A stretch of DNA of 13,450 nt from positions 1 through 13,450 of the forward strand of contig JAJYDH010000123.1 of assembly GCA_021777685.1 (NCBI GenBank), in the 5' to 3' direction. The number at the start of each line of letters is the position of its first letter. Within the stretch, counting starts at the first letter, position 1. The notes below the pieces were generated by a model. That model was not told the origin of the DNA. It saw only the letters and a list, made by a program, of their open reading frames with translations, and did no database searches. This stretch comes from Planctomycetota bacterium. GTDB lineage: Bacteria > Planctomycetota > Planctomycetia > Isosphaerales > Isosphaeraceae. Below are positions 6,113 to 13,450 of this stretch, one piece after another. The position numbers and the translations under genes were made by a program.

Positions 6113-7069
6113 ATGACACTCTCCCTCTTCCGTCGACCGATCGCGGTCGGCCGTCATCGGACCTTCAAGCTGGCCTGCGGCCTGGCGATCGCGGCCGGGC
6201 TGGGGCTGGTGGGCCGGCTGGCCTTCGAGCTGACGGCGTTGAATGCGGCCCCGGCCCCGCCGACGGGCGCCCTGCCCCGGCCCCGATCGGGCGGGGCGCT
6301 GGTGATCAACGGCGGCGGGAAGCTCACCGAGGAGGTCCGCGACCGGTTCCTGGAGCTGGCCGGCGGCCCCGACGCGCGAATCGTCCTGATCCCAACGGCC
6401 CGCTCGGTCTCCGCCGACGCGACCGACCCCGAGAAGGACCTGGAGCCCTGGAAGGCGCGAGGGATCGCCTCGGTGAGGCTGCTCCACACCCGATCGAGGG
6501 CGACGGCCGACGACCCCGACTTCGCCGGGCCGCTGGCCGAGGCCACCGGCGTCTGGATCGGCGGCGGGTCGCAGACCCGGCTGTCGGAAGCCTATGCCGG
6601 GACCGAGGTCGAGCGCCAGCTCAAGCTGCTGCTCGACCGGGGGGGCGTCGTCGGCGGGAGTTCGGCCGGCGCCGCGATCATGACCCGGGTGATGATCGCC
6701 AGCGGCCGGAAGGACCCGATCGAGGGTCGAGGCTTCGACTTCCTGCCCGGCGCCGTGGTCGACCAGCACTTCCTCAAGCGGAACCGGATCGGCCGGCTGA
6801 CCAAGCTCCTGGAGCGCCACCCCGACCTGATCGGCTTCGGGATCGACGAGCAGACGGCCCTGGTCGTCGGGGTTCGCGACCTGCGGATCAGCGTCGTCGG
6901 CGATTCCTACGTCGTCGCCTGCCTGCCCGCCTCGAAGGAGCGGCCCGCCCGCTACCAGGTCCTCAAGCAAGGCGACGAGACCGACCTCGCCGCCCTCCGG
7001 ACGCTCGAACCCTCGGTCATCCCGTCGATCGACCTCGGCGAGATCGTTTCGTCGAAGCCCGGGCTCTGA
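6113..7069 (+). CDS. Exported cyanophycinase-like serine peptidase (family S51)
   Basis: A 318-residue protein related to cyanophycinase and alpha-aspartyl dipeptidase, which release dipeptides from amino-acid polymers such as cyanophycin. A signal sequence or anchor spans residues 20-46, ahead of an Ala/Pro linker. The peptidase domain starts at GGALVINGGGK (60-70). It shows VWIGGGSQTRL (147-157), the nucleophile elbow GGSSAGAAIM with Ser184, DQHF with His219, and GIDEQTAL with Glu246. The His-to-Glu spacing of 27 equals that of the CphB triad (Ser132, His174, Glu201). The ATG at 6113 has GAGG at 6101-6104 with an eight-base spacer; a GTG at 6086 has its purine tract too close. It converges on the hydrolase at 7172-8293. 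No cyanophycin synthetase is nearby, so the substrate may be another isoaspartyl peptide. Domain assignment is firm, substrate is not. Confidence 0.88.
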   Translation: MTLSLFRRPIAVGRHRTFKLACGLAIAAGLGLVGRLAFELTALNAAPAPPTGALPRPRSGGALVINGGGKLTEEVRDRFLELAGGPDARIVLIPTARSVSADATDPEKDLEPWKARGIASVRLLHTRSRATADDPDFAGPLAEATGVWIGGGSQTRLSEAYAGTEVERQLKLLLDRGGVVGGSSAGAAIMTRVMIASGRKDPIEGRGFDFLPGAVVDQHFLKRNRIGRLTKLLERHPDLIGFGIDEQTALVVGVRDLRISVVGDSYVVACLPASKERPARYQVLKQGDETDLAALRTLEPSVIPSIDLGEIVSSKPGL

Positions 7070-7118
7070 TCCGGGGCAAGCCGGAACGACCCGCTCTCGC
7101 CGCGAGCCTGTCATCCTC

Positions 7119-7139
7119 CCCTCTCCCTCTGGGAGAGGG
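7119..7139. terminator. Hairpin between convergent genes, probable bidirectional terminator
   Basis: A perfect nine-base stem, CCCTCTCCC and GGGAGAGGG, closes a TCT loop. It lies between the stops of the peptidase (7069) and the hydrolase (7172), where transcription from both sides must end. There is no T run on either strand, so if it is a terminator it is not of the classical U-tract type. Hairpins of this wording also occur as dispersed repeats in GC-rich genomes. Confidence 0.55.
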
Positions 7140-7171
7140 AGGCAGAGGGGAACCGCCTTCGGCCAGGCCGC

Positions 7172-8293
7172 TCACTTCACCGCCGTCGCGGCGGTCTCGG
7201 CCTTGGTGACGGCCGCGTCTCGGGGGATGGCGGCGGGCCAGCCGATGAGCTTGAGGCCGCCTCGCGGGAAGACGCGGGGGATGGTGGCGAGGTCGTCGCC
7301 GACGATCGGGGAGATGACGGGGCGGCCGTCGCTCCAGTAGCCCAGGTGGCGGAACGCCTCGCCCTTGTCGGTCGCCTCGTCGAGCGTCTTGCCGGCGAAG
7401 GCGGCTTCGAGGGTCAGGTCGGCGATCCTCCAGAAGCCGAAGGTGTCGAAGGCGTTGACCTCGGCCTGGGCCATCTGGGCGTTGGGCAATAGGCCATCGC
7501 CGGTGTCGAAGAGGGCATGGGCCCCGGTCGGGGCGAGGTGGTCGGCCCGGAAGTGCGGGACGCCCCGGAGGTCGCTCCGGTAGAGGATGAACTTCTTCCG
7601 CTCGCGCGGGACGGCGGACGCCTGGGCGAAGATCTCCCGGGCCCGCTGGTCGCCGACGACGACGTCCTTCTCGCCGGCGAGGACCACCAGGAGGGTCGAG
7701 GCCGGGACGTTGGCCAGGTCGGGCGTCCGCGAGGGGAAGACCTCGCCGGGGAAGACCGAGATGACCGCCCTGGGCACGGGCAGGTCGGCCTCGGCGGCGA
7801 CCGCCGCCATCTGCGCGGCGAGGTTGCCGCCGGCCGAGTGGCCCATGATCGCGAACTTCGTCCGGTCGGGCCGGACGTGCGCCGGGGAGGACGCCAGGAC
7901 GTCCAGCGCGTCGCGGACGGCGACCAGGCCGTTGGGCAGGAAGTTGGCCGGCGGCGTCGACCAGTCGCGCTGGTAGCGAGGGGCGATCACGATCCGCCCC
8001 TTGCGGACGAGGTGCTCGATCCAGGCGCCGTAGACGCCGGGATTGACGGCGAACCAGCCGTGGTTGAAGACGATCACCGGGGCCGACTCGGGGGAAGGGT
8101 CGGCCGGCTCGAACAGCCAGTACGAGCGGGGGCCTTCCCCAAGCTCGACCCGGCGGACCGACTTGTGGGGATAGCTCGGCGGGGGTTCGGCGGCGAGGGC
8201 CGGGGCGACGGAGAGGATGTTGACGGCGACGATGGCCAGCGCAACCGGGGCCATCCGGCCGCGCGGCCCGACGATGCGGGTGGGGTGAATCAT
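7172..8293 (-). CDS. Exported alpha/beta hydrolase (dienelactone hydrolase / platelet-activating factor acetylhydrolase-like)
   Basis: A 373-residue protein. Residues 1-35 form a signal peptide (MAPVALAIVAVNIL core, ALA before Glu36). The hydrolase fold follows: APVIVFNHGW (71-80, oxyanion-hole HGW), GRIVIAPRYQRDW (99-111), the nucleophile elbow IMGHSAGGNLAAQMA with Ser153, and LLVVLAGEKD with Asp210 as a likely acid. The catalytic His is probably His247 or His252 in GVPHFRADH. A C-terminal region of about 100 residues has no motif I recognise. Esterase, lipase or chlorophyllase-like activity is plausible; the substrate is unknown. The ATG at 8293 has GAGG with a ten-base spacer; an internal Met14 would also leave a signal peptide. 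It follows the YiiX-like gene on the same strand after 88 bp, so co-transcription is possible. Confidence 0.85.
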   Translation of the reverse strand: MIHPTRIVGPRGRMAPVALAIVAVNILSVAPALAAEPPPSYPHKSVRRVELGEGPRSYWLFEPADPSPESAPVIVFNHGWFAVNPGVYGAWIEHLVRKGRIVIAPRYQRDWSTPPANFLPNGLVAVRDALDVLASSPAHVRPDRTKFAIMGHSAGGNLAAQMAAVAAEADLPVPRAVISVFPGEVFPSRTPDLANVPASTLLVVLAGEKDVVVGDQRAREIFAQASAVPRERKKFILYRSDLRGVPHFRADHLAPTGAHALFDTGDGLLPNAQMAQAEVNAFDTFGFWRIADLTLEAAFAGKTLDEATDKGEAFRHLGYWSDGRPVISPIVGDDLATIPRVFPRGGLKLIGWPAAIPRDAAVTKAETAATAVK

Positions 8294-8356
8294 GGCGTCC
8301 GTGCCTCGCGAGTTGTCGGCGGCGACCCGGCGGGCGAAAGTCGGCCGGGTCAGCCG

Positions 8357-8381
8357 TCGGAATCCTTCCGATCCATTCCGA
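8357..8381. other. Short inverted repeat directly after the YiiX-like gene
   Basis: TCGGAAT (8357-8363) and ATTCCGA (8375-8381) form a seven-base stem with an 11-base loop, immediately 3' of the stop codon of the minus-strand gene ending at 8382. It may be an RNA-stabilising hairpin or a weak terminator between the two exported hydrolase genes. No T tract follows. Confidence 0.4.
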
Positions 8382-9263
8382 TCAGTTCCTGGGGGCGGGG
8401 GTCGTCCGGCCTGCGACCGACTTCTCGGTCGAGGCGGCCGGCTTCTCGGGCTTCGGGGCGGCGGCCTCCGGCCTGGCCGCCTTGGGCTTCGGCTGCGACA
8501 GGTAGACCATCTCCAGCAGCGGCGACGACCAGATCCCATGCCGATCATTGCCCGGGAAGAAGACCGCCTGGTCGAGCTTGAGGCTGGTCAGGCTGGTGAA
8601 CCCGAGCACGCAGAGCGGGAACTGGTTGATGTTCTCCATGTCGGCCAGCACGACCGGCTCGGAGAGGACCAGGCCGGCGTGGCGGAACGCCTTCTCGGCC
8701 ATCTCGACGCAGTACAGCTCGCGGTCGTCGACCGAGAGCTCGTAATCGAACGGGACCTGCTTCTGATAGACCGAATGCAGGTACTTCACGACCTTGGGGA
8801 TGCGGTCGCGATAGGCGGGCTTGAGCCGCTTGACGCCGAAGGCGCCCGTGTTGTCGAGGACCCAGACCTTCAGGGGCTGGCGGCGGACGCTGGCCTTGGT
8901 CGTGTCGTAGACCACCGGCTCGCCGTCCTCGATGACGACGGTGCCGATGTGAGAGAACTGGCTGCCGCTGATGTTGGCGATGAAGCGGCTGAACGGGAAG
9001 AACCCGCCGAGGATCCGGGCGTCCCCCCGGCGGAACAGGAGGTCGCCATCCTTGAGGACCTTGCGACCCCACTCATCCCACTGCTTCATCAGGGGCGTCT
9101 CGGGGATCGGCGGGAGCTCGCCCGACTTCCGGGCCGCGGTGGCGGCCGGTCCCCAGGGATTGCCCTGCCAGCCGGGCGGGACGAGCAGGTCGGTCGGCTC
9201 CTTGCCGCCGGTCGCCCCCCCGCCGCCATTGAACGCCAAGACCAACCAGATCAAGACCCTCAT
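8382..9263 (-). CDS. YiiX/YebB-like NlpC/P60-superfamily cysteine hydrolase, exported
   Basis: A 293-residue protein with a short hydrophobic N-terminus (MRVLIWLVLAFNGGGG) that acts as a signal or anchor. The core matches the permuted papain-like YiiX family: LKDGDLLFRRGD (70-81), then SQFSHIGTVV with His105 and the dipeptide context DGEPVVYDTT, and later RELYCVEMAEKAF with Cys185 as the nucleophile candidate. Members act on amide or thioester bonds of peptides, peptidoglycan or lipids; the substrate here is unknown. Residues about 260-293 are a low-complexity Pro/Ala/Lys tail. The start at 9263 is well supported by AAGGA six bases upstream. It is divergent from the giant gene at 9781 and upstream of the alpha/beta hydrolase on the same strand. 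Confidence 0.82.
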   Translation of the reverse strand: MRVLIWLVLAFNGGGGATGGKEPTDLLVPPGWQGNPWGPAATAARKSGELPPIPETPLMKQWDEWGRKVLKDGDLLFRRGDARILGGFFPFSRFIANISGSQFSHIGTVVIEDGEPVVYDTTKASVRRQPLKVWVLDNTGAFGVKRLKPAYRDRIPKVVKYLHSVYQKQVPFDYELSVDDRELYCVEMAEKAFRHAGLVLSEPVVLADMENINQFPLCVLGFTSLTSLKLDQAVFFPGNDRHGIWSSPLLEMVYLSQPKPKAARPEAAAPKPEKPAASTEKSVAGRTTPAPRN

Positions 9264-9499
9264 GGGAGATCCTTGTACGGGTCGAGTGCGTCCCGGGAGG
9301 GGTCGATCGGGCGACCGGGGACGGACTGACAATGAGAGACGAGCCGGCGACGGGCCTCGCCGCGGGCGCGGCACACGTCTCGATCGTCGTCGGGGGAGAA
9401 ACTCGGGAGGAGATTGCAATCATCGCGCCGGAACCGACCCGGGATTCGATGAATGGAATCCGTCCGGCCCGTCAACTCTCCCATCTTAACATCCTCGTC

Positions 9500-9528
9500 A
9501 ATCGGTCGCCACCAACTTGTGACCGATT
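9500..9528. promoter_or_regulatory. Perfect 8-bp inverted repeat, candidate operator
   Basis: AATCGGTC (9500-9507) and GACCGATT (9521-9528) are exact reverse complements with 13 bp between, giving 21 bp centre to centre, two helical turns. That is the geometry of a dimeric activator or repressor site. It ends seven bases before the -35 box at 9536, a position typical of an activator. No regulator gene is in the window. Confidence 0.4.
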
Positions 9529-9535
9529 TGCCGAA

Positions 9536-9563
9536 TTGACACAAGGCAAGGTCGGCGTATTTT
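9536..9563 (+). promoter_or_regulatory. Sigma-70-like promoter upstream of the giant gene
   Basis: TTGACA (9536-9541) is a perfect -35 consensus, followed after 16 bp by TATTTT (9558-9563), a fair -10. It points towards the gene starting at 9781 and would give an untranslated leader of about 210 bases. The AT-rich character stands out from the surrounding sequence. Confidence 0.5.
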
Positions 9564-9780
9564 CCGCAAAGCCCGATCGTCCCCCGGGCCCCGGCCGATG
9601 GCGGGCGGTCGGGACGGGTCGATTTTGCCAATTTTCCGGAATCCCTCCAGTTCGCGGGTCGACCGGCCGATCGAACTTTGATAGGTAGGAACCCGAGAAG
9701 TGAGACCAGGGGTCCGAAGGCCCGTCGTCGGCCCGCAAGGAAGCGGGCTGGGGCGAAGCGGATCGAGACCCGGGGGCATC

Positions 9781-12700
9781 GTGAGCCGTATGCGCACAGG
9801 AAGGCGCGTCTTCGATTTCGCCTGGGGGATCGCCCTCCTGGCGGGCCTGGCCGGGGCCGCGCAGCAGGCCGACCCGAGCCCGGCCCCGCCGGTCCGGATG
9901 AGCGTCGAGGTCGACTGGTCCGTCCCCGCGCTCCCGGCCCTGCCCTCGGGACTCCGGGCCCCGGTGCCGGTCCCGTCGGCGGAGCTTTCCTGCTCGGGCG
10001 GCCGGATCGTCGGCGTCCGGGGCGTCTCGGGGGTCTCCGTCCAGTCGAGGCCGGACGGGTCGTGGTCGGCCGGCCCGGCGCTCAAGGGCCGGGCGCGAAT
10101 CCGGGTCGAGGGGCCGCTCGGGGCCGAGCTGATCGTCCGGGTCGCCGGGCAGACGTCCCGGGTGACGCTGGCCTCGCTGCTGGACGGCCCGCAGCGGGCC
10201 GCCCCGCAGTCGGGCGTCGAGATCGGGGCCGAGCGGCTGGCCTGGGACCCGATCCTGGTCGACCTCGTCGACGAGGGGTCCGACGGCACGATCGAGCCCG
10301 GGGCCGCGGTCCCCGTCTCGGTCGCCTTCAACGTCCTGACGCCCGAGCCGGCCGAGGTCAACCTCCACTGTCTGGCCGAGTTGCGGCCGATCCGCGGGGG
10401 CGAGCCGGTCTGGCGGCAGGAGTGGCGGGAGGTGATCGGCACCGACACCCTGGAACCGGCCAAGCATTCGCTGAACGTGATGGCCCGAGGCCCGGAAGGG
10501 ACGTACATCCTGGAGGTGAAGACCTCCTGGGAGCCGCTGGGCGACCCGGCGGGGACCCGGCTCGGCCGGTGGGTCCGCCGCCGCCGGAACCCCTCGCAGA
10601 CGACCTCGGCCTCCCGGAAGATGACGCTGGCCGTGGTCGCCCCGCAGTCGCCGATGCCCGCCTCGCCCCCGAAGGCCGAGGTCGGCGCCGGCGTGGAGGT
10701 CGACGCGATCGACCTGGCTCGGCCCTTCGCCCATCGGCCGTGGGCCTCGGGCCGGTCGCCGCTCGATGCACCGGGCCGGATGTCCTGGACGGTGCCCGAG
10801 GTGGCGCTGGTGGACCCCTCGCTCCGCGACCGGCTCCGGGGCTGGATCAGCCGGAACGGGGGCGAGCCGTCGACCCTGGCGCCGGCCGAGCCGGCCGGGC
10901 TGATGTGGTCGGCGGTCGGGCTCCGCGTGGCGCATCCCGAGCGGCCCCACCGGCTCACGCTGACCGTCTCGGGCGGCCATCCCTCGGCCCTCGGCGTGGC
11001 GATGGTGGCCGGCGACGGCCCGGGCGCCCGGGGACGGGTCGTGCTCGACGCCTGCGTTTCCGGGCCTCCGGTCGTCGAAGGCGGGCCGCCGGCCTCGTAT
11101 TCCTGGCCGGTCTGGCCCGACGCCGAGGCCCCGGTCCTGGTCCTGGTCAACCGCAACCCCTCGGCGACGGTCCTGGTCGGCTCGATCGTCCTGACCGAGC
11201 TGGCCGACCTGCCGGCCGCCCCCGTCCCCCGGCCGGCCGAGCGGTCGCTGGGCCTGCACCTGGCCGGAGTCCGGTCGCTCGACCGATTCGGCGGGGGCTC
11301 CGAGCAGGGGCGGTTCGACCCGCTGGCGCAGGCCCGGAACCTGGCGACCTACCTGGCCCACTGCGGGGCCTCGAACGTGATCCTGCCCGATGGCCTGGCC
11401 GACCGGGCCCGCCGGAGGGCGCTGGAGGGCCAGGCCGACGAGGACCCGACCGGCCCCGACCGGCTCGACCTGCTGCTCCGCGTCCTGGCCCGGCGGGGCT
11501 ACACCGCGTGGGTGGACGTCGCCTTCGACGGCCGGCTCCCCGGCCTTCCCGCCGCCGACTCCCCCGAGGCGACGGCCGAGGGGTTGGTCCGGGTCGACCG
11601 CCGGGGGACGGTCGACGGCCCGAGCTACCAGCCGATCCACCCCAAGGTCCGCGAGGCGATGGCCCGGAAGGTCGCCGAGACGATCGCGCCCCGGAAGTCC
11701 CGGGCGAACCTGGCGGGGGTCCTGGTCCGGCTCGGTCCGGGCTCGACCCTGCCGGGCGGCCCCGATTCGGGCCTGGACGACGCGACATTCGCCCGGTTCG
11801 TGGCCTCGGCGTTCGAGCCGGGGCCGGCGGCCCGGGTCCCCGGCCAGGGGTCGACCGACCCCGGCCGGTTCGAGGCCCGCGCCCGTTATGTGGAGGGGTC
11901 CGGCCGGCTCCCCTGGCTGGCCTGGCGGGCCCGCGAGGTCGCCTCGGTCTACGCCGGCCTGGCCCGGGCCGCCCGGTCCGCCGCGCCCGGCGCGATCCTG
12001 GCCGTCTCGACCCCCGGGCTCGAACCCGGCCCGGTCGGCGAGGAGGCCCGGCGGGTCGACCTCGCCGGGCTCGGGCCGAGCCAGGCCTGGCGGGGGGTCG
12101 GCCTGGACCTGGCCGAATGGCCGACCGGCGAGGGGGCCCCGATCGTCTTCCGGGGGGTCGGGCTGTCCATCGACGACCTCGCCCACGACCTCGCCACCAG
12201 CCCCGAGCTGGACGACGTGGTCGCCGCCAGGCCGAACCGGGGCGTCCTCGTGGGAGTCGGCTCGATCGAGCCCGAGCCGGCGACGGCGACGGCGGCGGCG
12301 GCGTCCCGCTTGTCCTCCCCCCGGCTCGCCGCCTGCCCGATGGCCGAAGGGTCGCCCGGCGACGAGCCGCTGGGCCACGCCCTGGCCACGCTCGACCCCC
12401 GAGGGATCGTGATCTCCAGCACCGGGGCCGCCGGCCAGGAGGATCGGCTCCGGCGCTTCTCCCGGGTCTTCGCCGCCCTGCCGGCGCCGCCGGTCGCCCC
12501 ACCCGAGCCGAAATTGCCGTCGGGCGTCGTGGCCCGCGCGACCCGCTCGGGGCCCGAGACCTACCTCGCCCTGGCCAACGACACGCCCTACCCGATCCTC
12601 CTGGAGGCCATCCTCCAGGCCCCGCCCGCCGCGCCGGTCTTCGACCTGGCCCGGGGCTTCCCGCTCGACCCCGAGAAGGGGAACGGGACCATCCGGCTGG

Positions 12701-13450
12701 TCCTGGAGCTGGCCCCGTTCGGCGTGACGGCCACGAGGATCGGCTCGGCCGAGGTCGCGGTCGCCTCGGCCACGCCTTATCCGGGCACCGGGGTCCTCGA
12801 CGGGATGAAGGCGCATTATGACGACCTCCACATCGCCCTGAAGCGGCTGGACCGGCTGGCCGGCGGCGACCCGGCCGTCGCGGTCAGGACCGGCCCGGCC
12901 AACGCGACCTTCGAGCCGAGCACCGTGCAGCTCGCCGCCGCGAAGCCTCCGGCCGGGGTCGCGGGGTGGGAGGTCGACCGCGACTCGGGCCTGGCGGAGC
13001 TGGACCGCGACCGGCCGCATTCCGGCCGGGGATGCCTGCGGCTCGACGCCCGGGGGGGCCCGGCGGCGGTGGTCAGCGAGCCGTTCCAGCCCGACGGCCG
13101 GTCGGCATTGACCCTCCGCGCCTGGCTCCGGGCCGACCGGCCCGACGCGAGGGTCCGGGTCCGGGTCGAAGGCCAGTCGGCGGGCCGGCTCTACGCCCGC
13201 CAGTTCGACGTGAACGTCCGGGGCGACTGGGCCGAGTTGATCGCCCGGGCCTCGCAACTCCCCGACGGCGGCCTCGAATCGGCGAGGCTCCGGTTCGAGC
13301 TGCTCGGGCCGGGCCGGCTCTGGGTCGACGACGTCTCGGTGGTCGGCGACGCCCTGAGCGAGTCGGAGCGGCTCAACGCCCGCCGCGACCTGACCGCCGC
13401 GCTCTCGGCCTACCGCGAGAAGAGGTACGCCGACTTCGCCCGCCTGGCCG
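9781..13450 (+). CDS. Giant exported protein with glycosidase-like (GHL10-type) barrel and jelly-roll domain, 3'-truncated
   Basis: The frame is open from a stop at 9679 to the window end, giving at least 1,223 residues. Residues about 12-32 are a hydrophobic signal sequence. Residues 40-480 are beta-rich with an extracellular look. Residues about 489-880 resemble a GHL10 (DUF187-like) TIM barrel: YLAHCGASNVILPDGLA, RGYTAWVDVAFDG, then SYQPIHPKVREAMARKVAE (from residue 615). The strand where related enzymes carry an acidic residue reads GVLVRLGPGSTL, so catalysis is doubtful. Residues about 1045-1190 form a galactose-binding or CBM4_9-like jelly roll ending LWVDDVSVVGD. The last residues (SAYREKRYADFARLAG) suggest a following helical domain. 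Start: GTG at 9781 (GGGGG four bases upstream) or ATG at 9790; both give a signal peptide. Its high third-position GC supports this frame over the other open ones. A role in binding an extracellular polysaccharide is an inference. Confidence 0.75.
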   Translation, partial: MSRMRTGRRVFDFAWGIALLAGLAGAAQQADPSPAPPVRMSVEVDWSVPALPALPSGLRAPVPVPSAELSCSGGRIVGVRGVSGVSVQSRPDGSWSAGPALKGRARIRVEGPLGAELIVRVAGQTSRVTLASLLDGPQRAAPQSGVEIGAERLAWDPILVDLVDEGSDGTIEPGAAVPVSVAFNVLTPEPAEVNLHCLAELRPIRGGEPVWRQEWREVIGTDTLEPAKHSLNVMARGPEGTYILEVKTSWEPLGDPAGTRLGRWVRRRRNPSQTTSASRKMTLAVVAPQSPMPASPPKAEVGAGVEVDAIDLARPFAHRPWASGRSPLDAPGRMSWTVPEVALVDPSLRDRLRGWISRNGGEPSTLAPAEPAGLMWSAVGLRVAHPERPHRLTLTVSGGHPSALGVAMVAGDGPGARGRVVLDACVSGPPVVEGGPPASYSWPVWPDAEAPVLVLVNRNPSATVLVGSIVLTELADLPAAPVPRPAERSLGLHLAGVRSLDRFGGGSEQGRFDPLAQARNLATYLAHCGASNVILPDGLADRARRRALEGQADEDPTGPDRLDLLLRVLARRGYTAWVDVAFDGRLPGLPAADSPEATAEGLVRVDRRGTVDGPSYQPIHPKVREAMARKVAETIAPRKSRANLAGVLVRLGPGSTLPGGPDSGLDDATFARFVASAFEPGPAARVPGQGSTDPGRFEARARYVEGSGRLPWLAWRAREVASVYAGLARAARSAAPGAILAVSTPGLEPGPVGEEARRVDLAGLGPSQAWRGVGLDLAEWPTGEGAPIVFRGVGLSIDDLAHDLATSPELDDVVAARPNRGVLVGVGSIEPEPATATAAAASRLSSPRLAACPMAEGSPGDEPLGHALATLDPRGIVISSTGAAGQEDRLRRFSRVFAALPAPPVAPPEPKLPSGVVARATRSGPETYLALANDTPYPILLEAILQAPPAAPVFDLARGFPLDPEKGNGTIRLVLELAPFGVTATRIGSAEVAVASATPYPGTGVLDGMKAHYDDLHIALKRLDRLAGGDPAVAVRTGPANATFEPSTVQLAAAKPPAGVAGWEVDRDSGLAELDRDRPHSGRGCLRLDARGGPAAVVSEPFQPDGRSALTLRAWLRADRPDARVRVRVEGQSAGRLYARQFDVNVRGDWAELIARASQLPDGGLESARLRFELLGPGRLWVDDVSVVGDALSESERLNARRDLTAALSAYREKRYADFARLA

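Larger units (their letters stand above)
9264..9780. other. 517-bp divergent intergenic region
   Basis: It separates the YiiX-like gene (minus) from the giant exported-protein gene (plus). It holds the promoter and inverted repeat listed separately, and a small hairpin in the likely leader: GCCCGC (9731-9736) and GCGGGC (9743-9748) around an AAGGAA loop. A frame on the plus strand at 9332-9688 has no ribosome site and no recognisable product, so I do not call it. I could not pick out a minus-strand promoter. Confidence 0.6.

Noticed and set aside
5897..7114. Minus-strand frame antisense to the cyanophycinase-like gene, with similar frames at 7517-8581 and 8292-9329 on the plus strand
   Set aside because: Each mirrors a gene with identified catalytic residues and shows the same low-complexity shadow composition.
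9332..9688. A 118-codon frame in the divergent intergenic region
   Set aside because: No ribosome site, no recognisable domain, and it runs through the promoter and inverted repeat.
9731..9748. Hairpin with an AAGGAA loop in the leader of the giant gene, considered as a translational switch
   Set aside because: The purine loop is more than 30 bases from the start codon, so it cannot serve as its ribosome site, and the stem is only six pairs.
9472..13257. A 3.8-kb open frame on the minus strand, and a 3.1-kb open frame on the plus strand at 9678-12821
   Set aside because: Both translate to Arg/Pro/Gly/Asp-rich low-complexity sequence without domains. The frame from 9781 gives a signal peptide, folded-domain composition and family motifs.
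1..13450. CRISPR arrays, tRNA or rRNA genes, transposases, integrases, defence operons
   Set aside because: I looked on both strands for repeat-spacer periodicity, cloverleaf-like sequence and signature motifs and found none. The only regular repeats are the heptamers at 3009-3039 and the coding repeats of the coiled coil.

Overview
This is a high-GC bacterial window, about 70% G+C by eye, with the long overlapping shadow frames that such composition produces. The gene set points to a planctomycete, most likely of the Isosphaeraceae/Gemmatales kind: an ABC-2 permease with an NPVLWREWHR motif, a Gfo/Idh/MocA oxidoreductase whose EKP motif is replaced by QSR, exported hydrolases, a sulfotransferase, and a very large exported protein with a glycosidase-like barrel. 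This is inferred from family resemblance; there is no rRNA or other phylogenetic marker here.

Layout. Positions 2-1303 (+) hold the 3' part of an ABC-2 permease. Positions 1323-1742 (-) encode a small one-TM coiled-coil protein, and 1841-2911 (-) a Gfo/Idh/MocA oxidoreductase. The coiled-coil gene lies between two near-identical 41-bp copies of the oxidoreductase's 3' end (1271-1311 and 1838-1878), so it looks like a roughly 0.53-kb cassette inserted at a gene end. Positions 2946-3039 carry a heptamer-based inverted repeat. Positions 3059-3565 (+) encode a small secreted protein, followed 24 bp later by a four-TM protein (from 3590) with a clear internal duplication. Its frame runs without a stop into an internal fragment of pyruvate kinase (4091 to about 4588), which ends against the 3' end of a convergent sulfotransferase (4589-5626, -). 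After a 486-bp gap come an exported cyanophycinase-like peptidase (6113-7069, +) and a terminator-like hairpin. Two exported hydrolases follow on the minus strand: an alpha/beta hydrolase (7172-8293) and a YiiX-like cysteine hydrolase (8382-9263). A 517-bp divergent intergenic region with a promoter and operator candidate precedes a giant exported protein (from 9781, +), which runs off the window. Its frame is the real one there, although other frames over the same DNA are also open for more than 3 kb.

How the genes work together. I see no single coherent pathway. Most products are exported or membrane-bound, which fits a cell-envelope/periplasm theme. The signs of rearrangement cluster in 1.2-4.6 kb (duplicated gene end, repeat element, gene fragment, chimeric frame), while the rest looks like intact chromosomal genes. 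I found no CRISPR array, tRNA, rRNA, transposase, integrase or recognisable defence system. The most unusual items are the duplicated-gene-end cassette and the chimera of a duplicated membrane protein with a pyruvate kinase fragment.
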